In this document: one piece after another, positions 33,191 through 41,607 of the stretch
How the letters are laid out: each line of letters starts with the position of its first letter
How positions within the stretch are numbered: the first letter of the stretch is position 1
Source: Verrucomicrobiia bacterium
GTDB taxonomy: Bacteria; Verrucomicrobiota; Verrucomicrobiia; Limisphaerales; DSYF01
DNA: 44,069 nucleotides
NCBI GenBank assembly: GCA_035765895.1
Contig: DASTWL010000052.1
Location: 1 to 44,069 of the forward strand
Direction of reading: 5' to 3'
Translations under genes and position numbers: made by a program
Notes under the pieces: generated by a model
Databases searched by the model: none
The model's input: the letters and a program-made list of their open reading frames with translations, nothing else
What the model was told of the DNA's origin: nothing

Positions 33191-34923
33191 GGCTCGTCGG
33201 CGTTGGTTTCCTTGGGCTGCACGTCGCCGCCACGCATTTTGCGCACCTGGCGGTGGCGAAGCTCGGCGCGATTCTGGCGTCGGTTCTCGGCCCGCGTCAA
33301 CCGTTCCCGCTCGGCGCGGCGGGCGGCCAGCTCGCGCTCCAGCGTCTCGAGCCGGCCGGCCAGCTCGGTTTCGGCCTGCCGGATTTCCGTGAGCCGCTGC
33401 CGGGCTTCGGTTTCCCGGCGCCGTTGATCGAGGCGTTCCGCCTGCTCCTTTTCCCAGCGCAAGGTGCCCATCAACACCTCGCCGCCGGCGGCGTAAACAT
33501 CGGCCATTGTGACGCCGTCATGGCCCAGGACCAGTTCCCGCACCTGGTTGGAATGGGCCGTGCCACGCGATTTGATGATGGTCAGCGCGCGGTTGCGTTC
33601 GCCGGCATGCACGAGGTAGCTCAGGTGAATCCACGTGTCCGCAATGGTCGAGATTTGGAGCGGGGTGCTTTCGCTTTCCGGCCGCACGCCGTCCAGCAGG
33701 CTGGTGCACAGCAGGGTGATGCCCGCGGCCCGGGTCCAGTCCGTCAAACGTTCCACGACGCTGTGCGCGGTCAATTCGTTTCCCTGCTTGGCCAGGGCGG
33801 ACACCGGGTCAATCACGAGGCAGCGCGTCCGGTGGGCGTGGGCGAGTCCCTTGATGTGCATGAACTGCACCTCCGCGCTGTTGACGCCGCTGCGCATGGA
33901 AACGACCCGCAGCCGCCCGCGTTTCTGGTGGCCGGCCAGCTTGATGTTCACCGACGCCAGATTGCGCACCAGTTCGGAGGGCTCGGAATCGAAGCTCACC
34001 ATCAGCGTGGGTTCGCCGCGCCGGCAGGCAGCCTCGGCAAACGTGCCGCACAGGGTGGATTTCGCTGTGCCCGGCGAGCCGGTGATCAGCACGCTGGCGC
34101 CGCGAAAATACCCGCCGCCCAGCATCGTATCGAGGCGCGCGACGCCGCTCGACACGCGTTCCGTCGTGGCCCGGGTCACCCGCTGCGTGAGGTCGCGCGC
34201 ACCGGCCACCTCGAACCCCTGCGTGCCGATGACGAAGGGGGATTCATTTTCGGCAAAGGCCGAGCCGCGGTATTTGACCACGCGCAGATTGCGCTGCGAT
34301 ACGCCCTGCACCAGGTCGTGATTCAGCACGATGGCGCAGTCCACCATGAATTGCATGAAGCCGAACGGCGCCGATCCGGGCGGGCCCGCGCGTTCGCCGG
34401 ACGCTTTGGCGGTGATGATGGCGGTCAGATCCTGTTCGAGCAGCCAGTTGTGCAGCCGGTAAATTTCCCGCCGCTCCGCCACCGGGTTGGCGAGCAATTC
34501 CAACAGCACGTCAATCGAGTCGAACACAATCCGCCGTGCGCGCAACGAGCGGACCTTGGCGGTCAGGCCGGCGAGCAGGCCGTTCAAGTCGAAGGCGCCC
34601 GCCGTGACGAGATCGGGTTTGGGCCGGGCGTCGAGGAAGAAGAGTTTGCGGCGCTGCAACCGGGGCAGGTCCCAGCCGAAGCCGGCGGCGTTGGTGATGA
34701 CGCGGCGGGAATCCTCCTCGAAGGTGACAAAGATGCCGGGCTCGTTGTGCTGCCGCGCACCGTTGACCAGGGTTTGCAGGGCGAGAATGGTTTTGCCCGA
34801 ACCCGGACCACCGATCAACAGACTGGCCCGGCCGCGCGGCAGCCCGCCCTGGGTGATTTCATCCAGCCCCTCAATGCCAGTGGCCGCCTTGGTCAGCGAT
34901 CCCGAAACGAGCGAATGCTTCAT
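33187..34923 (-). CDS. kaiC: KaiC clock-family double-RecA ATPase with C-terminal coiled coil
   Basis: A 578-residue KaiC homologue. CI has Walker A GGPGSGKT (38-45), the catalytic pair E69-E70 in FVTFEED, and a GAFDLNGLLAGL segment. CII has Walker A GSPGTAKST (282-290). The phospho-site region QISTIADT keeps adjacent S425-T426, matching the Ser-Thr autophosphorylation dyad of cyanobacterial KaiC. The CII Glu pair of the cyanobacterial protein is replaced by D312-S313 in VSFDSEPSEL. After CII (ending near 490) comes a charged coiled-coil tail of about 88 residues, RRRETEARQRLTEIRQAETE onward. The frame extends 52 codons upstream, but MKHSLVSGSLTKAATGIEGL is the natural start. It lies 55 nt from the preceding kinase gene and overlaps kaiB by ATGA. 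Confidence 0.93.
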   Translation of the reverse strand: MKHSLVSGSLTKAATGIEGLDEITQGGLPRGRASLLIGGPGSGKTILALQTLVNGARQHNEPGIFVTFEEDSRRVITNAAGFGWDLPRLQRRKLFFLDARPKPDLVTAGAFDLNGLLAGLTAKVRSLRARRIVFDSIDVLLELLANPVAERREIYRLHNWLLEQDLTAIITAKASGERAGPPGSAPFGFMQFMVDCAIVLNHDLVQGVSQRNLRVVKYRGSAFAENESPFVIGTQGFEVAGARDLTQRVTRATTERVSSGVARLDTMLGGGYFRGASVLITGSPGTAKSTLCGTFAEAACRRGEPTLMVSFDSEPSELVRNLASVNIKLAGHQKRGRLRVVSMRSGVNSAEVQFMHIKGLAHAHRTRCLVIDPVSALAKQGNELTAHSVVERLTDWTRAAGITLLCTSLLDGVRPESESTPLQISTIADTWIHLSYLVHAGERNRALTIIKSRGTAHSNQVRELVLGHDGVTMADVYAAGGEVLMGTLRWEKEQAERLDQRRRETEARQRLTEIRQAETELAGRLETLERELAARRAERERLTRAENRRQNRAELRHRQVRKMRGGDVQPKETNADEP

Positions 34924-34978
34924 GCGCCCACTGTGGGGCGGCGAGTGGGGAGGTGCAAGCCCGCACCCGCCAAGGTGT

Positions 34979-36934
34979 TCAGGAATCGAGCGCGCTGCGC
35001 ACGGCCCCGGCCAGGGTCGTCGGGGAATACGGTTTTTGCAGGAAAACCATGCGCTGTTGCTCGGCGAAATCGTTGCCATCCACGCCCGCGCTATAACCGC
35101 TCGTGTAAACGACGGGCAAGCGGGCCTTTTCCTGCCGCAGCGTCTGCACCAGCTCCCGGCCGCTGAGGCCCTCGGGCAGAATCATGTCGGTCAGAACCAG
35201 ATGAATCTGGTCGCGGTGCGCCCGCCACACTTCGAGCGCACGCACGCCCGAGCTGGCTTCAAGCACCTTGTAACCGCGCCGTTCAAGAACCGAGCGGGCC
35301 AGGCCGCGCAACTGGGTTTCATCCTCAACCAGCAGAATCGTCTCGCTGCCGCCGCGCACCGCGGCGGCCGTGGTGGTTTTTTGTGCCGTGCCGCCGGCCT
35401 CGGGCAGCGCGGGGAAATAGATGCGGAACACCGTGCCGTGGCCGGCTTCGCTGTAAACGTTGATCCAGCCGCGATGCTGCTGGACGATGCCGTAAACCGT
35501 GGCGAGTCCCAGCCCTGTGCCACGCCCGACCTCCTTGGTGGTGAAAAACGGTTCAAAGATGCGCGACATTATTTCCGGCCGGATGCCGCAGCCGGTGTCC
35601 GTGACCGCCAGGCACACGTGCTCGCCCGGATGGGCCTGCGGATACACCTGGACGTATTCCGGGTCAATCGACTCCACCGATGTCACAATCGTCAAATCGC
35701 CGCCGTGCGACATTGCGTCCCGCGCGTTGACCGAAAGGTTCAGGACGATCTGGTCGATCATGCCGAGGTCGGCCTGAATGAGCGGCAGCGGGGCGGCATA
35801 TTTGCACTGAAGATGGATGTGTTCGCCGATGATGCGGTGCAGCATCTTGGTCAAATTGGCGATGGCGTCGTTCAGGTTCAGCGGCTTGAGCTGCATGATT
35901 TGCTTGCGGCTGAACGCCAGCAGTTGCCGCGTGAGCCCCGCCGCCCGTTCGGAGGCGTTGATGATCTGTTGGAGGCATTCGATGTCCTCGGCTTTCAAGT
36001 GCGCCGCGTCCATCTGCATCAGCTCGGCGTTGCAGTGAATGACGGCGAGCAGGTTGTTGAAGTCGTGCGCGACGCCGCCGGCGAGCTGCCCGATGGCCTC
36101 CATTTTCTGTGCCTGCCGCAGTTGCTCTTCGAGTTGAATCTGTTCGGTGATGTCCTCGGCGGTGCCGACGATCCGTCCCACCTGGCCGGTCTTGTCGTAA
36201 ACGGGAAAGGCACGGTCGCGAATCCAGCGGATGGAATTGTCCGGGCGGACGATGCGGTAGGTTTCCTGGTAGTTGCCGGTTCGCTGTTGCGTCAATGCCG
36301 TCTGCTGCACGCGCGGCCGGTCATCCGGATGCACGGCGTCAATCCAGTTCCGGGGCTGCGCGTAAAGGCTTTCACAAGTCCGCCCCCAGATCGTGGCATA
36401 GGCGGGGCTGACATAGATCATCTCGCTTTTGTCCGCGTTGGTGATCCAGAACACCTCATTGATGTTTTCGGCCAGTTGCCGGAAGCGGGCCTCGCTCTCG
36501 CGGAGCGTCGCCTCGGCGCGCTGACGCTCCTTGCGCTCGCGGGTCTCGCGCAGGGCCCGCTCCAACGCAGGACCGACCCGATTCAGCCGGTTTTTCAGCA
36601 CATAGTCCACGGCCCCGGCCTTCAAACATTCGACGGCACGCTCCTCGCCGATGGTGCCGGACACAATGATGAAGGGCACGTCCAGCCGGCTTTCCCGGAG
36701 GATTTCCAACGCTTTTGGCGTGGAAAAGGCCGGCAGTGAAAAATCGGAGAAAACCGCGTCGAGGTGCTCGCCAAGGCGGGCGCGGTAATCCGGTTCAGTG
36801 TCCACCCGCTGCCACTGAGGTTCGAAGCCCGACGATTTCAATTCGTGGACCAGGAGCAGGGCATCGTCGGACGAATCCTCCACGATCAAGATGTTGATCG
36901 GCTGGCAGGCGGCGGAGTTGGGAGCGCTATTCAT
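34979..36934 (-). CDS. Hybrid kinase, REC-PAS-HisKA-HATPase-REC
   Basis: A 651-residue soluble hybrid kinase. The N-terminal receiver (12-130) has D64 in AVFSDFSLP and a KNRLNR end. A PAS domain follows (148-265, EVFWITNADKSEMIYVSPAY). HisKA has H290 in GGVAHDFNNLLAVI, the HATPase has DTGCGIRPEI and GTGLGLATVYGIV, and the C-terminal receiver (about 525-650) contains LTDMILPEGLSG. Its core is the HDFNN subtype, different from the HDLNN cores of the other two hybrid kinases here. It is the gene immediately before kaiC (55 nt) and 56 nt after the HTH-receiver gene. It may be the kinase that reads or sets KaiC state, but that is inference from position only. Confidence 0.93.
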   Translation of the reverse strand: MNSAPNSAACQPINILIVEDSSDDALLLVHELKSSGFEPQWQRVDTEPDYRARLGEHLDAVFSDFSLPAFSTPKALEILRESRLDVPFIIVSGTIGEERAVECLKAGAVDYVLKNRLNRVGPALERALRETRERKERQRAEATLRESEARFRQLAENINEVFWITNADKSEMIYVSPAYATIWGRTCESLYAQPRNWIDAVHPDDRPRVQQTALTQQRTGNYQETYRIVRPDNSIRWIRDRAFPVYDKTGQVGRIVGTAEDITEQIQLEEQLRQAQKMEAIGQLAGGVAHDFNNLLAVIHCNAELMQMDAAHLKAEDIECLQQIINASERAAGLTRQLLAFSRKQIMQLKPLNLNDAIANLTKMLHRIIGEHIHLQCKYAAPLPLIQADLGMIDQIVLNLSVNARDAMSHGGDLTIVTSVESIDPEYVQVYPQAHPGEHVCLAVTDTGCGIRPEIMSRIFEPFFTTKEVGRGTGLGLATVYGIVQQHRGWINVYSEAGHGTVFRIYFPALPEAGGTAQKTTTAAAVRGGSETILLVEDETQLRGLARSVLERRGYKVLEASSGVRALEVWRAHRDQIHLVLTDMILPEGLSGRELVQTLRQEKARLPVVYTSGYSAGVDGNDFAEQQRMVFLQKPYSPTTLAGAVRSALDS

Positions 36935-36990
36935 GAGACGGGACAGTCAAGCGTGGCCTTTGTTGGTCCGCGCGGCTTTTCCGGCGGCGG

Positions 36991-37689
36991 TCAAGGCCGG
37001 GGCGTCCGGGTTTTGATGAGGGCCCAATGCATGCATAACTGTTGGGCAACGTCACCGAGGTTTTTCAGGTCGATCGGCTTGACGATGTAAGCCTCGGCAC
37101 CGAGTTGCTTGCAGATGAAAATGTCCGGGTGCCGGCGGGACACGGTGAGGACGACCACCGGGATGTCGCGGGTCTGCGGGCTGGCCTTGATGCGGCGCAG
37201 CACCTCCACGCCGCCGATTTTGGGCAGGTTCAGGTCCAGCAGAACCATCTCGGGCTGATTGGTCCGCTGCCGTTGTTCATAGGGTCCGGTGCAAAACAAA
37301 AAGTCCAGCGCGGCGGTGCCGTCCCCAACCACGTGGATTTGATTCTGGATGTTCGCCTTTTTCAGGGCGCGCAAGGTCAACTCGACGTCGTCGGGATTGT
37401 CCTCCACATACAGGATGTCCACCAGCTGACCGTCGAGCGGATCCGTGGGCGGTGGCGGGGTGTTGGTGATGGCGCTGGGGGCAAACAGCGTGGCGACGGG
37501 CAGCGAAAAGGCGCGCGCCAGCCGCTCGACACTGCCCAGAGAGACGTTGCGAGCGCCCCGTTCGATGTCGGAAACATAAGTGCGGTGCAGTCCCGCGCGC
37601 TCCGCCAACTCCTCCTGTGAAATCCCCAGCCGTCCCCGCCAGGCCCGGACTTCCTTCCCAAATTGAATCCTTACGTCGTTGCTGCTCAC
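36991..37689 (-). CDS. XRE-type HTH fused to a receiver domain
   Basis: A 232-residue protein with a Cro/CI-type helix-turn-helix (about 8-66: LGISQEELAERAGLHRTYVS, DIERGARNVS, LARAFSLPVATLFAP), a Pro-rich linker (75-85) and an Rcp1-like receiver (88-215) with acidic EDNPDD, D152 in LLDLNLPKIGG, VLTVSRR and the conserved Lys in YIVKPIDL. Receivers usually carry their DNA-binding domain at the C terminus and of OmpR, NarL or Fis type; an N-terminal XRE fold is unusual. It starts with GTG at 37689 and is first in the kinase/kaiBC array, so it could autoregulate the array or act as its output. No convincing promoter was identified upstream. Confidence 0.9.
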   Translation of the reverse strand: MSSNDVRIQFGKEVRAWRGRLGISQEELAERAGLHRTYVSDIERGARNVSLGSVERLARAFSLPVATLFAPSAITNTPPPPTDPLDGQLVDILYVEDNPDDVELTLRALKKANIQNQIHVVGDGTAALDFLFCTGPYEQRQRTNQPEMVLLDLNLPKIGGVEVLRRIKASPQTRDIPVVVLTVSRRHPDIFICKQLGAEAYIVKPIDLKNLGDVAQQLCMHWALIKTRTPRP

Positions 37690-38068
37690 AAATGTTGCAT
37701 GCTAAAGAAACCAGTAACGCTGCACCCGCACAACAGACTATGAGTGACGATTACACAGTTGGGGGCGTTTGGAATTGTTTGCGCCACAAACAAATGGAAC
37801 CGGGTCTTTCGCGCATGTCAACCTTGAGCAAGCCCGGATCGTGCCATCGCACCGGAGCGAGAAGTTTGGCGAATCCAACGGGGAAGCGCGCGCGTCTGTG
37901 ACATGCTAGCTCGTGAATCCCCGCCTGTCCATGAATACAGCGGCCCGGGCGGCGGCGGCGAATTGTTCCTCCGCATCAATGGTCGGTGCCGTGTGACTGG
38001 GTTGAAGTTGAACCGCTCCAGGCGTTGCCTTGCGGAGCTTCCCGTCCGGCAGAAGGTGTGCGCGCGTT
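37690..38068. other. Intergenic region before the Kai/kinase array
   Basis: 379 nt with no recognisable gene. It should hold the promoter of the array (minus strand). I see only the 6-bp palindrome GCATGC about 10 nt before the HTH-receiver start and no clear -35/-10 pair. The open frame at 37818-38114 has no family features. Confidence 0.5.
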
Positions 38069-38773
38069 CTACGGCTTTTTCGTCGCGGCCCTGGCTTTTT
38101 GGCGCGCGCGCCAATCCTTGTAGACCTGGCTCACGTTGTGGCCCTGCGCGGTGAGATAGTTGTTAATCTTTCCTTTGAATTGGTTGAAAATCGCCGACTT
38201 TTCCCCGGCGCTGCCGCCGTCCATGGCGAGTTCGCGCGCGTCCTTCAACAATTGCAGCACGTGCGCCTTTTCCTCGGCCGTCAGTTGGGGGGACGATTTC
38301 GCAGTAGGCGTCGTAGGTCACCTTGACCTTGTGGTAGGTCATCTCGTCCTTGATGGCTTCCACTTGCGCCGCGCTGAGTTCGGCCGCGAGCTGCTTCAGG
38401 AACGCATGGTGCACCGTCAGGGCGTGGCTTTCCGCCGGTCCATTTCCTGGCGCGCCGCCGCCGCCGCGCCCGCATCGGCGCCATGAGCAGTTTTATTGAG
38501 CGCCTTCAACTGCGGATCGTTTGCATTGCGCCACGCATTGAGCGCGCGGTATTGGCCGACCAAGATCGATTGCACGCGGTTGGATTGGGCGGCGTCGTGC
38601 AGGGCCAGTGCTGCCACAATCTTCGCGGAACGTTAGGTGATGGTGCGGGTGTGGGCGGCGTCCGTGTCGGTGGCGGCGCTGGTCGCCGGGGTGTCCGCAT
38701 GACCGCGGGGCGATGCGATGACCAACGCGAGGAACGTCAACCAGGCGGCCAGACGGGCGGGGAAAGTTCTCAT
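38069..38773 (-). pseudogene. DUF3826 family gene, broken by one stop and two frameshifts
   Basis: Joined across three lesions this reads as an exported DUF3826 protein. A signal peptide (MRTFPARLAAWLTFLALVIA) precedes the HTRTIT segment, where codon 47 is TAA (38633-38635). The next stretch RSAKIVAALALHDAAQSNRV and QYRALNAWRNANDPQLKALN is in the same frame. A -1 shift near 38438 is needed to reach LTVHHAFLKQLAAELSAAQV and VTYDAYCEIVP. A +1 shift in a run of six G/C bases (38287-38292) is needed to reach LTAEEKAHVLQLLKDARELA, then FKGKINNYLTAQGHNVSQVY and the TAG end. Homologues, as I recall them, read through all three points. Two lesions are in G/C-rich contexts where assembly errors occur, but the nonsense codon makes true decay more likely. 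Confidence 0.8.
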
Positions 38774-38908
38774 GCCCTTCATTCAAAGCGGGGCCGCGAA
38801 ATCCGCAATCCCGTCCCCATGCTTTTTTCGCCCGAAGGGCTGTCCGAATGGCCGCGACGGACCGCAAAAAGCAGGGGCAAAGGCCCGCCTTGGTCGAGCC
38901 CGCAGGCG

Positions 38909-39322
38909 TCAGAACAATTCGCCCGGCTGGAAAAAGCGCTTCAGCTCGGCGGCGGCCGTTTCCGGGGAATCGGAGGCGTGACAGACGTTGACCATCACAT
39001 CCACGCCAAAATCACCGCGGATTGTGCCCTTGGCGGCCTTGCGGGAATCCGTTGGTCCCAGGAGTTCGCGCACGCGGGCCACCGCGTTGTCACCGGCGAG
39101 GGCGAGGGCGATGACGGGGGTTTGCTGCATGAATTTCTGGACCTCGGGAAAGAACGGCTTGGCGGCGATGTGGGCGTAGTGCTCCTGCAACAGCGCGTCG
39201 CTGAACTGGAGCATCTTGATGCCGCGGATTTTCAAGGCGGCACTTTCAAAGCGTGTGAGCACCTGGCCGACGAGGTTTTTGGTGAGAGCGTCAGGTTTGA
39301 ACAGGATCAAAGTCGTTTCCAT
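38909..39322 (-). CDS. ndk: Nucleoside diphosphate kinase
   Basis: A 137-residue NDP kinase that transfers the gamma phosphate between nucleoside tri- and diphosphates through a phospho-histidine. The start METTLILFKPDAL has the family K9-P-D. The active-site histidine is H115 in NVCHASDSPETA (usually NxxHGSDS; here Ala replaces Gly). The blocks GPTDSRKAAKGTIRGDFG and FFPEV are present. The length is typical for bacterial Ndk. It is flanked by the DUF3826 remnant and a lipoprotein gene, with about 100 nt on each side, so it is probably transcribed alone. The FQPGELF ending matches the common E-LF terminus. Confidence 0.96.
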   Translation of the reverse strand: METTLILFKPDALTKNLVGQVLTRFESAALKIRGIKMLQFSDALLQEHYAHIAAKPFFPEVQKFMQQTPVIALALAGDNAVARVRELLGPTDSRKAAKGTIRGDFGVDVMVNVCHASDSPETAAAELKRFFQPGELF

Positions 39323-39423
39323 ATATGTTGGGGCGCGTGGCTACCTGAAACGGGGACGCAGGTCAACTCTGCGCCGCCACCGGAGGGAAACGAAATGGCC
39401 CGACGAACCGGGCGCGGGCGGTA

Positions 39424-39822
39424 TCAACGAACCATGGAAGCCTGCCGCAGCCGTTGGGCGGCCGCGATGGCTTTGGGGTCGCCTCCGGCCACGGCACCGG
39501 CGAGGCTGCTTTGGAGCTGCCGCATTTGCGCGGCTGCAGCCGCGGCCTGTTGCTCATTCAATTGTGTGCGTTGCAGGGTAATCAAGGCCTCCGCCGCCCG
39601 GTCGTAGTCACGGGCTGCCAGGGCATTCTGGCTTTCCGTCAACCGGGAGTCGGGCGCGGCCGCGGGCGCGGGCGTCGCCGCAGCCTCCGGTTGTGCCGGC
39701 TGAACGGCGGTCTGATCTGGACTTGGGATGGGAGCGGCGGCCTCTTTTTTGCCACAGCCAGCGAGCAGCAACATTGCGCCTCCGGCCACGATCAACCGAT
39801 GGGAAAGCGTTTTGATTTTCAC
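39424..39822 (-). CDS. Small Ala/Gln-rich lipoprotein
   Basis: A 132-residue lipoprotein: signal MKIKTLSHRLIVAGGAMLLL followed by the lipobox LAGC (C23) and GKKEAAAP. A Pro/Ala-rich linker comes next, then a helical stretch (SRLTESQNALAARDYDRAAE, ALITLQRTQLNEQQAAAAAA, QMRQLQSSLAGAVAGGDPKA) that resembles a single TPR-like helical pair, as in small tetratricopeptide lipoproteins. It is most likely anchored in the inner or outer membrane facing the periplasm. The function is unknown. It lies 24 nt downstream of the pseudopilin gene on the same strand, so co-transcription is likely. Confidence 0.75.
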   Translation of the reverse strand: MKIKTLSHRLIVAGGAMLLLAGCGKKEAAAPIPSPDQTAVQPAQPEAAATPAPAAAPDSRLTESQNALAARDYDRAAEALITLQRTQLNEQQAAAAAAQMRQLQSSLAGAVAGGDPKAIAAAQRLRQASMVR

Positions 39823-39846
39823 GGTGGGAAAAAGATGAAACCGGTT

Positions 39847-40632
39847 TCAGGGACGGCCGTTGGCGGTGGCGGGATTGCACCAGGCGCGGTTGGGCAGCAT
39901 GGTTGCGGGAATGCCGCCGCCGCGCTGGCCCGCCGTGCCGGCGAATTCATTGCCATACCAGCCCTTCACGTTGATGCGTTCCGTGCTGCCCGAGAACAGG
40001 GCAATCGTGGCGCCTTTGCCATGCCGCTCGGAAATGCCTTCGTCGGGGAAACTCGAAGCGTCGTTGAAGTAGAACGGCGTGCGCTCGTCCGTTTCCCACA
40101 TCAACACGGACAGCGGTTTGAACTGGGTGATTTTGAACGATTTTCCGGCTGAGGAACCGTAACCATTGATGGCGCCGTTCCAGACGTAGCTCGTGAACAA
40201 AATGCCGCGCTGATAAAAGAGCGTGTTCACCTTGTCGGCGGGACACATCATGACCTGTTCCGCCTTGAGATAGGGATACAACTGGCCTTGGCGGAAATAG
40301 GTCAACTGCTGCGCCAGGGCATTGGCGAAGCCGGCGGCGCTCGTGCCGGTGGTCGGCGTGATGTTCGCGCCATAAGCCCAGCACGGAGAGCCCGTGCCCC
40401 AGCCGCTGTTCGGCAGGAATTCGCCGTTGTCGCCGGTATACATGTTGGCGGCGAGCGCGATTTGCTTGTTGTTGTTCAAATCGACCGTATTCATCGCCTT
40501 GTCCTTCGCCTTGGAAAGCGCCGGCAACAACATCGCGGCCAGAATGGCGATGATGGCGATGACGACCAGGAGTTCAATGAGGGTGAAGCCTCGAAACGGT
40601 GGAAGACACCCCGCCTGATGGTTTGTTTTCAT
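39847..40632 (-). CDS. Type II secretion-type pseudopilin (prepilin N-methylation protein)
   Basis: A 261-residue protein with a prepilin leader ending at G15, then [20 protein letters not shown] with Glu at +5 and a long hydrophobic helix. After [11 protein letters not shown] the globular part has [20 protein letters not shown], a C..A..N pattern and a MMCPADK motif. This is the H-X9-DG/DUF1559-like type greatly expanded in Verrucomicrobiota and Planctomycetota genomes. Such proteins are processed by a prepilin peptidase and placed in a pseudopilus or on the cell surface; individual roles are mostly unknown. No secretion genes are adjacent. The start at 40632 gives a 15-residue leader, which is plausible. 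It is the best lineage marker in the window. Confidence 0.92.
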   Translation of the reverse strand: MKTNHQAGCLPPFRGFTLIELLVVIAIIAILAAMLLPALSKAKDKAMNTVDLNNNKQIALAANMYTGDNGEFLPNSGWGTGSPCWAYGANITPTTGTSAAGFANALAQQLTYFRQGQLYPYLKAEQVMMCPADKVNTLFYQRGILFTSYVWNGAINGYGSSAGKSFKITQFKPLSVLMWETDERTPFYFNDASSFPDEGISERHGKGATIALFSGSTERINVKGWYGNEFAGTAGQRGGGIPATMLPNRAWCNPATANGRP

Positions 40633-40806
40633 GGCTACACGCGGAAGCTACCCCTGCCGTCAGGGGAGCACAAGCGGGGAGTTGACGGACAGCGCCAAAT
40701 CCATTTCAACGCCGTTCGTTCCGGCGCTTTTGCCGGAAAATTCTGCCCCCCGATGCCTGGCTGGCTTGACGCCTGGAACGCTGCGGCCCAGGTGCCGGAA
40801 AGCGGT

Positions 40807-41607
40807 TTAGCGCAACTGAAATTCCGCCACCACGGGCCGGTGATCGGAAGCCTCGGACGGCGCCACCCGCACCTTGAGCGGCACCACGGATTCGTCCCGG
40901 GAAATCCAGAGGTAATCGATGCGTTTGCGCGGGGCATCGGCCGGGATGGTGAAGCCGTCGCCCTGGCCCGCCAACGCCCAGGTGTCGGCAAAGGTCTGGT
41001 TGATTCTCCGATACACCCGGCTGCCCGGCGTGTCGTTGAAATCGCCGCAGAGAATGATCGGCCGTCCGGCATATTGCCGCGCGACCGCCTCGATCTCCGC
41101 CACATTTGACCAACGCTCGGCGTCGTCCGCCCGGTAGTCAATGTGGGTGTTCAGGAACACGACCGCGCGCCCGTCCACGTCGAGTTCCAACTGGAGCAGC
41201 CCGCGTTGTTCATTCGGGCGCAGCATCTGGTAATGCCGGTTTGTCCAGCGTTTCACCGGAAAACGTGAGAGAACGGCGTTGCCATATTGGCCGCCCTGAA
41301 AAGGGTAGTTGTTGGAGAACACGCAGGTGAAGCCGGTGAGGCGGGCCAGTTCCGCCGGGAAATCGCGCCGCGCCGTGCGTGCCACGCCCTGATCCACTTC
41401 CTGCAACGCCACGATGTCCGCGCGCTCCTGACGGATGAGCCGGGCAATTCGCTCCAAATCCACTTTGCCGTCCAGGCCCTCGCCGTGATGAATGTTGTAG
41501 GTCATCACGCGAAAACGCGGGGTCGGCGCCGTGGGAGTCTGGGTCGCGCAGCCGGCGAGTCCAATGAGCACCAGCAGCAACAGCAGGGAATTGAGAAACA
41601 TTCTCAC
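40807..41607 (-). CDS. Endonuclease/exonuclease/phosphatase-family lipoprotein
   Basis: A 266-residue EEP-superfamily phosphoesterase with the canonical metal and catalytic blocks: TYNIHHGEG, ALQEVD (metal Glu), NTHID (catalytic His), CGDFNDTPGS (Asp/Asn) and SDHRPV (catalytic Asp-His). A lipoprotein signal (FLNSLLLLLVLIGLAGC) shows it is exported, so its substrate is probably an extracellular phosphodiester, a lipid such as sphingomyelin, or nucleic acid, rather than intracellular DNA. It begins with GTG 41607 overlapping the gatB stop (GTGA), or alternatively ATG 41601. The link with gatB looks like simple translational coupling rather than shared function. Confidence 0.9.
   Translation of the reverse strand: MRMFLNSLLLLLVLIGLAGCATQTPTAPTPRFRVMTYNIHHGEGLDGKVDLERIARLIRQERADIVALQEVDQGVARTARRDFPAELARLTGFTCVFSNNYPFQGGQYGNAVLSRFPVKRWTNRHYQMLRPNEQRGLLQLELDVDGRAVVFLNTHIDYRADDAERWSNVAEIEAVARQYAGRPIILCGDFNDTPGSRVYRRINQTFADTWALAGQGDGFTIPADAPRKRIDYLWISRDESVVPLKVRVAPSEASDHRPVVAEFQLR

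Noticed and set aside
32901-33233. N-terminal extension of the giant kinase by 111 codons
   Set aside because: The stretch overlaps all of kaiB in another phase and reads as Arg/Pro-rich shadow; the ATG at 32900 overlapping the kaiB stop is the natural start.
37818-38114. 98-codon minus-strand open frame
   Set aside because: Arg/Ser/Pro-rich with no recognisable family, and it overlaps the end of the DUF3826 remnant; more likely chance openness.
38831-38841. Hairpin GCCCGAAGGGC near the end of ndk as a terminator
   Set aside because: On the minus strand it is followed by an A run, not a T run, so it does not fit termination of ndk.
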